From NCBI GenBank assembly GCA_025800305.1, contig JAOXRY010000283.1, forward strand, positions 1-9,796: a stretch of DNA of 9,796 nt, in the 5' to 3' direction. The DNA is from Campylobacterales bacterium. GTDB taxonomy: Bacteria > Campylobacterota > Campylobacteria > Campylobacterales > SZUA-545. The translations under genes were made by a program, and so were the position numbers. The notes under the pieces were generated by a model. That model did no database searches, was not told the origin of the DNA, and saw only the letters and a program-made list of their open reading frames with translations. Below are positions 6,069 through 9,796 of this stretch, piece after piece (the first letter of the stretch is position 1; each line of letters begins with the position of its first letter).

Positions 6069-6404
6069 TCAAAAAATAACACTCTCAACAATCCCCAAAA
6101 CATCTTCTAAGATCTCATCATTAACTCTCTCAACAAACTTTACTTTTCTAGTTCTATAATCAATAGACTTAATCTGCTCTGTCATAATAAAACCTGTTAA
6201 GTTTTTACTATCTAGTTTGATATGAAAAGGGAAGTTTCTATCTGTATTAGTTATTGGACAAGCAATGGCAAAGCCAACATGTTTGTTAAATGTTTCATTA
6301 CTGACTATAAGGGCAGGTCTTCGTCCCTGTTGTTCGTGTTCTGCTTGTGGGTCAAAAGTCAGGATAACAAGATCTCCTTTTTGAGGGATATATTCTTCTA
6401 CCAC
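6069..6404 (-). CDS. mazF: MazF/PemK-family endoribonuclease toxin
   Basis: The type II toxin MazF cuts single-stranded mRNA at short specific sequences and arrests growth when not bound by MazE. The protein is 111 aa, the same length as E. coli MazF. Key family positions match: PQKGDLVILTFDP (7-19), EHEQQGRRPALIVS (22-35) with R29, PIT (50-52) with T52, and EQIKSIDYRTRK (76-87). R29 and T52 occupy the positions implicated in catalysis in E. coli MazF, so the toxin looks active. The start is GTG at 6404-6402, overlapping the mazE stop by 7 nt (read GAG TGG TAG in mazE), so the two are translationally coupled. The cleavage motif cannot be read from sequence. It is stabilising or stress-related cargo in an otherwise gene-poor spot. 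Confidence 0.93.
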   Translation of the reverse strand: MVEEYIPQKGDLVILTFDPQAEHEQQGRRPALIVSNETFNKHVGFAIACPITNTDRNFPFHIKLDSKNLTGFIMTEQIKSIDYRTRKVKFVERVNDEILEDVLGIVESVIF

Positions 6405-6637
6405 TCTTCTAAGCCCATTTTACTATCAATTTCTTCAGTAGGTTTATAATTTTTTGGGATCTGTTTTACAAGATCATCAAGGTTGTATTTTTTCTTTTTT
6501 ATAGGCTTGATAATTGCCATTTCATCTTTGATTTGTATATCTACTTTGTCACCAATTGCAATGTGTAGATCTTCCATTAGATCTTTAGGAAGTCTAACTC
6601 CTTGTGAGTTTCCCCATTTTGATATTGTTGCAGTCAT
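6398..6637 (-). CDS. mazE: MazE antitoxin (AbrB/MazE DNA-binding domain)
   Basis: MazE is a 79-aa antitoxin that binds and neutralises MazF and represses its own promoter. Residues 1-45 form the swapped-hairpin AbrB-type DNA-binding domain (ATISKWGNSQGVRLPKDLM, then IGDKVDIQI, AIIKPIKK). The acidic C-terminal tail (about 52-79, ending GLEEW) is the unstructured toxin-binding part, and the terminal Trp matches that of E. coli MazE. ATG is preceded by AAGGAG with 7-nt spacing, much stronger than any site for the toxin, consistent with antitoxin excess. It is first in a two-gene operon with the promoter at 6665-6693 and a direct-repeat operator candidate at 6655-6672. The pair is complete and shows no decay. 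Confidence 0.93.
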   Translation of the reverse strand: MTATISKWGNSQGVRLPKDLMEDLHIAIGDKVDIQIKDEMAIIKPIKKKKYNLDDLVKQIPKNYKPTEEIDSKMGLEEW

Positions 6638-6654
6638 TGGATAACTCCTTAAAT

Positions 6655-6672
6655 GTATATCCGAAGTATATC
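6655..6672 (-). promoter_or_regulatory. Candidate MazE operator: 7-bp direct repeat one helical turn apart
   Basis: GTATATC occurs exactly at 6655-6661 and 6666-6672 (plus-strand reading), 11 bp centre to centre, covering the -10 box and start site of mazEF. That spacing puts both sites on the same face of DNA, as expected for a repressor array. MazE-type autoregulation is established for the family; this exact site is inference. Confidence 0.5.
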
Positions 6673-6693
6673 ACAAGATGTTAGGTAAATCAA
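6665..6693 (-). promoter_or_regulatory. Sigma-70-like promoter of mazEF
   Basis: Reading the minus strand, TTGATT (6693-6688) is followed by 17 nt and TATACT (6670-6665), the latter preceded by TGTGA. This is the best -35/-10 pair in the window. Predicted start near 6658 gives a leader of about 20 nt carrying AAGGAG. Confidence 0.65.
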
Positions 6694-6794
6694 TAACCAT
6701 TCCCTTTAAAAAGCTTAAGATGCTTTTTTTGATTGTGTCGATTCTCAGAAACAAGTATTAAATGGAATAGAGTTTTTCAAAAATTTAAATAATG

Positions 6795-6801
6795 TTAAAA
6801 T
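6795..6801 (+). promoter_or_regulatory. -10 box (TTAAAAT) placed for a leaderless small-ORF mRNA
   Basis: TGTTAAAAT ends 6 nt before the ATG at 6808, so the predicted transcription start coincides with the start codon. A T-tract at 6773-6777 lies about where a -35 would be, as in Campylobacter-type promoters. If transcription continued, this promoter could also feed nikK. Confidence 0.4.
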
Positions 6802-6807
6802 CCTCTC

Positions 6808-6966
6808 ATGAATCACACTCGAGGCTTTAGAAAAAAGTATTTCACCTTAGCTGCAATAACAGCTTATTCAACACTAAATAAGCTAACCACTATAGAAAAT
6901 ACTTACAAAGAAGCTAAAGATTCATTAGAATACGTTCACCCAAATAAAGCCCCTCCTGTAAAATAA
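6808..6966 (+). CDS. Small hypothetical protein, 52 aa, upstream of the nickel operon
   Basis: The ORF reads MNHTRGFRKKYFTLAAITAY at its start, then STLNKLTTIENTYKEAKDSL, ending HPNKAPPVK. The N-terminus is basic (R5, R8, K9, K10) followed by a short weakly hydrophobic stretch (11-19), too short and polar for a clear signal peptide; the middle is probably an amphipathic helix. I do not recognise a family. Support comes from codon use like its neighbours, a -10 box just upstream, and lack of any other gene in this 410-bp interval. Against it, there is no Shine-Dalgarno; translation would have to be leaderless. It ends 81 nt before nikK on the same strand. A function with nickel uptake is only guilt by position. 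Confidence 0.45.
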   Translation: MNHTRGFRKKYFTLAAITAYSTLNKLTTIENTYKEAKDSLEYVHPNKAPPVK

Positions 6967-6999
6967 ATCAAACTAATATGTTAATTACTAAAACACTAT

Positions 7000-7020
7000 G
7001 AACAGAGGATATTTCTGTTC
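7000..7020 (+). promoter_or_regulatory. Palindrome / 5'-leader hairpin upstream of nikK
   Basis: GAACAGA (7000-7006) and TCTGTTC (7014-7020) are exact 7-bp complements separated by 7 nt. The palindrome ends 27 nt before the nikK ATG. It could be an operator for a dimeric regulator or a hairpin in the nikK leader; it lacks a T-tract and so is a poor terminator. It does not resemble the Helicobacter NikR site as I remember it. A possible -10 (TACTAT, 7027-7032) lies so close to AAGGA that the real promoter is probably further upstream. Confidence 0.45.
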
Positions 7021-7047
7021 AAAATTTACTATAAGGAAAAATAAGAA

Positions 7048-7839
7048 ATGAAAAAATTAAATAAATTAGCTCTAGTAGCATTAGTCTCAGCTTCAAGTGC
7101 ATTCGCTCACTTTCAAATGATTTATACTCCAGAAAGTGCTTTAACAAAAGGAAAAACTATACAGTTTAAACATATTTTTACCCACCCTTTTGCAGATGAG
7201 CATACAATGGATATGGCAGGAGTAGAAAGTTTCTATGTAGTTAACAAAGGAAAAAAGAAAGATTTAAAAGGAACCTTAAAAAAGATTACTTTTAAAGGTA
7301 ACCACAATAGTGGTAAAGGATATCAGTCTAAGTACAAAGCAAAAAGAGTAGGGGATCATTTATTTGTAATGACTCCAAAGCCATATTTTGAAAAAAATGA
7401 GAATGCATATATTCAGCAAATTACTAAAATGATTGTAAATGTTGCAGGAGCACCGACTGACTGGGATACAGAACTTGGACTAAAAGCTGAGATTGTTCCT
7501 TTGACAAAGCCTTATGGAATTTGGGAACATGGAAGTTTCACAGGGATTGTTAAAAGTAAAGGAAAAGTGGTACCTTATGCTGAAATCGAGGTTGAATATC
7601 TAAACAGAGATGTAGATATGAAGAGAAATAAAATGGGAAAAGATCTTGTTGAAGCTCCGCAAGATGCTTTTGTAACAATGACCATCAAGGCAAATAAAGA
7701 TGGTGAATTTACTTTTGCTATACCAAAAGCTGGATGGTGGGGATTTTGTGCTTTAGGTGTTGGCTCTGATAGCTCTTATAAAGGTAAAGAATTAAGTCAA
7801 GATGCTGTTATCTGGGTTCAAGCAAAGCCTATGAAATAA
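7048..7839 (+). CDS. nikK: NikK, exported DUF4198-domain component of the nickel ECF transporter
   Basis: The 263-aa protein has a classic signal peptide (MKKLNKLALVALVSASSAFA) with predicted cleavage after A20, leaving His21 as the first mature residue (HFQMIYTPE). The rest is a DUF4198 domain: histidines H42, H46 and H52 (FKHIFTHPFADEH) are candidate metal ligands, and the C-terminal part (GKVVPYAEIEVEYLN, then DGEFTFAIPKAGWWGFCALG) is an immunoglobulin-like beta domain. There is no C-terminal membrane anchor, so it should be free in the periplasm. In nikKMLQO operons of other proteobacteria DUF4198 proteins occur first, as here, and are thought to help deliver Ni(II) to the membrane complex. 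ATG follows AAGGA by 10 nt. It is the first gene of the five-gene operon and ends 20 nt before nikM. Confidence 0.82.
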   Translation: MKKLNKLALVALVSASSAFAHFQMIYTPESALTKGKTIQFKHIFTHPFADEHTMDMAGVESFYVVNKGKKKDLKGTLKKITFKGNHNSGKGYQSKYKAKRVGDHLFVMTPKPYFEKNENAYIQQITKMIVNVAGAPTDWDTELGLKAEIVPLTKPYGIWEHGSFTGIVKSKGKVVPYAEIEVEYLNRDVDMKRNKMGKDLVEAPQDAFVTMTIKANKDGEFTFAIPKAGWWGFCALGVGSDSSYKGKELSQDAVIWVQAKPMK

Positions 7840-7859
7840 GAGATGGTTTAGGAATATAA

Positions 7860-8444
7860 ATGCACATTAGTGAAGGTGTTTTATCAACTGAAGTAATAGG
7901 TGTTTCTAGTTTGATACTGGCACCTTTAATTGTCAATAGTATCAGAAAATTAGACTATGAAGATATATCAAAAGTTGCTCTTGTTAGTGCATTGTTTTTT
8001 GTTGTATCTACAATTCATCTTCCTATTGGAGTGACAAGTGTTCACTTTATGATACTAGGGATGATAGGAGTTATTCTTGGATGGCATAGTTTTATGGCTC
8101 TTTTCATGGCATTGTTGCTTCAAGCTTTGTTGATTGGTTTTGGAGGGATTACATCTTTAGCTGTTAATACTCTTAATACAGGTATTGGAGCGATGGTTGG
8201 CTATTATCTTTATCTTTTTTTTAAAGATAAAATGGACAAAACAATTGTTTCTTTTTTAGTGGGTTTTGTTCCTATATTAGTTGCTTCTGTTGGGATTGCT
8301 ATTGGACTTTTCTTTAGTAATGATGAGTTTTTGACAGTGGCAAAAGTGGCAGTTCTAGCCCATTTTCCTTTAGCTATTATTGAAGGTATTATGATGGTGT
8401 TTTTATTTAGAACTTTGAAAAAATATCAAATAAAAGGAATTTAA
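7860..8444 (+). CDS. nikM: NikM, substrate-specific membrane component (CbiM/NikM family)
   Basis: NikM is the S-component of a group I energy-coupling-factor transporter that binds Ni(II) and passes it across the inner membrane. It begins MHISEGVLST, the invariant N-terminus in which the amino group and His2 bind the metal. The second conserved loop, TIHLPIGVTSVHFM (51-64), supplies His53 and His62, the latter in the place of the conserved loop histidine of the family. About six hydrophobic segments follow. The length of 194 residues corresponds to the NikM core without the fused NikN-like domain, which fits the presence of separate NikK and NikL. TAGGAA precedes the ATG. Its stop overlaps the nikL start by one base (TAATG). 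Cobalt-specific CbiM is the alternative, but the NikK and NikL neighbours favour nickel. Confidence 0.92.
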   Translation: MHISEGVLSTEVIGVSSLILAPLIVNSIRKLDYEDISKVALVSALFFVVSTIHLPIGVTSVHFMILGMIGVILGWHSFMALFMALLLQALLIGFGGITSLAVNTLNTGIGAMVGYYLYLFFKDKMDKTIVSFLVGFVPILVASVGIAIGLFFSNDEFLTVAKVAVLAHFPLAIIEGIMMVFLFRTLKKYQIKGI

Positions 8445-8968
8445 TGAAAAGTTTAATTTTAATTTTTCTCCCTCTTTTTCTTTTTGGTCATTCATTAAGT
8501 ACAACTGCATCATATGAAGATGGAGAACTTTTTGTCGAATCTTATTTTGGAGATGGAAACCCTTGTAAAGGGTGTGGTTTTACTGTTTCAAAAAACAATA
8601 AAACACTCTATGAGGATAATCTTGATCATACAGGAGTATTTGAAAAAAATGTTGAGTTAAAGCCTCCATTTGATGTTCATGTTGATGGAGGGATGGGACA
8701 TTGGGCTGATGTAAAGATTAATGGAACTGAGATTGAATCAGATGAAATTGATACATCAAAGGAGGCGACTTCTGAAAGTAGTGTAGGTCTTAGTGAAACA
8801 CAAATTAGAAAAATTATCAGAAGTGAGCTGAATAAACAAAATGCCAAGATTGAGATGATGGTTGATAAAAATAAATCCAAACTGGAAGAGATGCTTGTTG
8901 GTCTTGGATATATTTTAGGAATATTTGCTTTATGGCAATTTTTTATTCGGAAAAAAGAGAACAATTAG
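8444..8968 (+). CDS. nikL: NikL, exported and membrane-anchored accessory component
   Basis: The signal peptide (1-15, MKSLILIFLPLFLFG) would leave His16 as the mature N-terminus (HSLSTTASYEDGELF). Then comes a beta-rich domain (17-95) with the family-type blocks GELFVESYFGDG and DGGMGHWADVKI (81-92), a Glu/Ser/Thr linker (96-115), a probable coiled coil (116-150, SETQIRKIIRSELNKQNAK) and one C-terminal transmembrane helix (151-168) with a basic cytoplasmic tail (RKKENN). This architecture and its place between nikM and nikQ identify NikL, which with NikK substitutes for NikN in this transporter subtype. An unusual CKGC motif (C41, C44) sits in the beta domain. Together with H16, H62, H79 and H86 it may bind metal. 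Translation is coupled to nikM through TAATG, and its 3' end overlaps nikQ by 37 nt. Confidence 0.82.
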   Translation: MKSLILIFLPLFLFGHSLSTTASYEDGELFVESYFGDGNPCKGCGFTVSKNNKTLYEDNLDHTGVFEKNVELKPPFDVHVDGGMGHWADVKINGTEIESDEIDTSKEATSESSVGLSETQIRKIIRSELNKQNAKIEMMVDKNKSKLEEMLVGLGYILGIFALWQFFIRKKENN

Positions 8969-9600
8969 ATTATTCTGTAGGGATAATCTCTTTGGTTCTC
9001 TATAGTTTTTTTGTTGCAAATGTAAAGGATATAGATATTCTTTTACTTGTCCCTATCTTAATTCAGTTGATAGTTGTTAAGCCAGATCTAAAACAGCTAT
9101 TAGGAAGAATTCTAAAGGTGAATTTTTTTATAGGAGTCACCTTTTTGATTCTTTTTTTAGAAGGAAAAGAGAATTTAGCTTGGTTGGTTCTTTTTAGAGC
9201 CAATCTCATTCTTTGGTTTACCCTTAGCTTTAATTTTGATGGGGTTAAGATATATAAAGGTGTTGTCAATATGAAAATATCTGATAAGTTTGCCTTAATG
9301 CTTTTTTTTACAGTGAAGTATATTGAGGTGCTTTTTTCAAATGCAAAGAGGCTTAAAGAAGTTTCTATCCTCCGTGGATTTAAAGGAAGAATGTCTATTC
9401 AAACATTAAAAACTTATGGAGATATCTTTGCTTTTTTAATCTTTACAACAGTGAAAAAGATAGATTTGGTTCATGATGTAATTCATCTAAGAACAAAAGA
9501 TAATAAGCTTATGTCTAAAAGGAAAGTAGAGTTTGGAGTTTGGGAGTTTTTATTAATCGGAAGTATTGTAGGAGTGATGGTTGTCTATTATTTTAAATAG
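8932..9600 (+). CDS. nikQ: NikQ, energy-coupling transmembrane protein (CbiQ/EcfT family)
   Basis: NikQ is the integral membrane T-component that links the NikM binding protein to the NikO ATPase. The 222-aa protein has four to five hydrophobic segments (about 17-30, 34-48, 63-77, 82-100, 205-221) and a long cytoplasmic helical part with the coupling motif LRGFKGR (147-153, normally xRG) followed by TLKTYGDIFAFL, characteristic of CbiQ. The second coupling helix reads VIHLRTKD (183-190), where the family usually has A-R-G; R187 is kept but Gly is replaced by Thr. The start at 8932 lies inside nikL (37-nt overlap) with TAGGAA about 12 nt upstream; the protein begins before its first hydrophobic segment, so this start is reasonable. 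It overlaps nikO by 20 nt. Confidence 0.88.
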   Translation: MAIFYSEKREQLDYSVGIISLVLYSFFVANVKDIDILLLVPILIQLIVVKPDLKQLLGRILKVNFFIGVTFLILFLEGKENLAWLVLFRANLILWFTLSFNFDGVKIYKGVVNMKISDKFALMLFFTVKYIEVLFSNAKRLKEVSILRGFKGRMSIQTLKTYGDIFAFLIFTTVKKIDLVHDVIHLRTKDNKLMSKRKVEFGVWEFLLIGSIVGVMVVYYFK

Positions 9601-9796
9601 TTTAAATACAGATGTGTTTTCAAATCTGAATTTAGAGTTGAAAAGGCAAGAGAAGATAGGGATTATTGGAGATAATGGGATTGGAAAGACAACACTCCTT
9701 CGTGCAATTACAGGGCTTAAAAAAAGTAGTGGTGAGATTAGAATTTTTGGTAATTCTCTAAAGAATAGAGATGATTTTAAAAACATCTATTCTAGA
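9581..9796 (+). CDS. nikO: NikO, ATPase subunit of the nickel ECF transporter (N-terminal 72 aa, cut by window end)
   Basis: NikO is the ABC ATPase that powers the NikMQ complex from the cytoplasmic face. It starts at TTG 9581, set by an excellent AGGAG (9570-9574) with 6-nt spacing inside nikQ; no ATG or GTG is available in frame nearby. The visible part contains Walker A GDNGIGKTT (30-38, catalytic K36, the second Thr replacing the more usual Ser) and the following LLRAITGLKKSSGEIRIFG typical of CbiO. The Q-loop, signature motif and Walker B lie beyond the window. The N-terminal region is shorter than usual before Walker A and the usual SYP A-loop aromatic is not evident (SIILNSLNTDVFSNL). 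It is still an intact reading frame to the end of the window. Confidence 0.9.
   Translation, partial: MSIILNSLNTDVFSNLNLELKRQEKIGIIGDNGIGKTTLLRAITGLKKSSGEIRIFGNSLKNRDDFKNIYSR

Noticed and set aside
6222..6449. 75-aa plus-strand frame over mazF
   Set aside because: It is antisense to a complete, motif-rich mazF and has no sensible start context.
6708..6730. AAAAAGC / GCTTTTT hairpin followed by a T-run, as an intrinsic terminator
   Set aside because: The stem has only two G-C pairs and no plus-strand gene ends upstream of it; it is probably AT-rich chance symmetry.
8677..8964. 95-aa minus-strand frame over nikL, and similar frames at 5182, 9063 and 9553
   Set aside because: All lie antisense to operon genes or aguB with good family matches, and none has a ribosome site or recognisable motif.
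7048..9796. Cobalt (cbiMNQO) rather than nickel importer
   Set aside because: There is no cbiN; the DUF4198 protein and NikL-type protein in order K-M-L-Q-O are the nickel-type arrangement, though substrate cannot be proved from sequence.
1..9796. CRISPR array, insertion sequence, integrase or prophage genes
   Set aside because: No regularly spaced repeats, transposase or recombinase motifs, or terminal inverted repeats with target duplications were seen.

Overview
The window is AT-rich (roughly one third G+C by eye), densely coded on both strands, and looks like a chromosome segment of a Campylobacterota (epsilonproteobacterial) species of the Sulfurimonas, Sulfurovum or Arcobacter type. 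The grounds are base composition, Campylobacter-like promoters with a good -10 and little or no -35, a GTG-started N-carbamoylputrescine amidase, a DUF5718-type protein and a NikKMLQO nickel importer. The genus assignment is inference.

Layout. 1-1597 (minus): an unknown 205-aa protein followed by a thioredoxin-reductase-like flavoprotein without the CxxC pair, cut by the window start. 1651-2394 (plus): fabG. 2391-3021 (minus): a VOC/glyoxalase-like gene broken by one frameshift near 2808-2828. 3099-3908 (plus): a DUF5718-like protein. 3970-3994: a perfect 11-bp stem-loop between convergent genes. 4008-4496 (minus): a secreted SPOR-domain protein. 4594-5475 (plus): aguB, followed 4 nt later by an untracked 53-aa single-pass membrane ORF (5480-5641). 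5642-6068 holds no convincing gene but has inverted repeats and one copy of a 22-nt element also seen at 3953. 6069-6637 (minus): a complete mazEF toxin-antitoxin pair with a clear promoter and a direct-repeat operator candidate. 6808-6966 (plus): a 52-aa ORF with a possibly leaderless promoter. 7048-9796 (plus): nikK-nikM-nikL-nikQ-nikO, with nikO cut by the window end.

The nik genes form one tightly coupled operon: 20-nt gap, 1-nt overlap, 37-nt overlap, 20-nt overlap. NikM is the substrate-binding membrane component, NikQ the energy-coupling transmembrane protein, NikO the ATPase, and NikK and NikL the exported or anchored accessory proteins that replace NikN in this subtype. Nickel would serve hydrogenase or urease enzymes encoded elsewhere. 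AguB performs the last step of agmatine-to-putrescine synthesis. FabG is the ketoreductase of fatty-acid elongation.

I do not see a wholly new multi-gene system. The points most worth a second look are the strong excess of the palindrome AGATCT (26 copies, four of them inside 38 bp) with a deficit over the nik operon; the predicted exposed N-terminal histidine on both NikK and NikL; two promoters placed so that the ATG is about +1; and two small ORFs.
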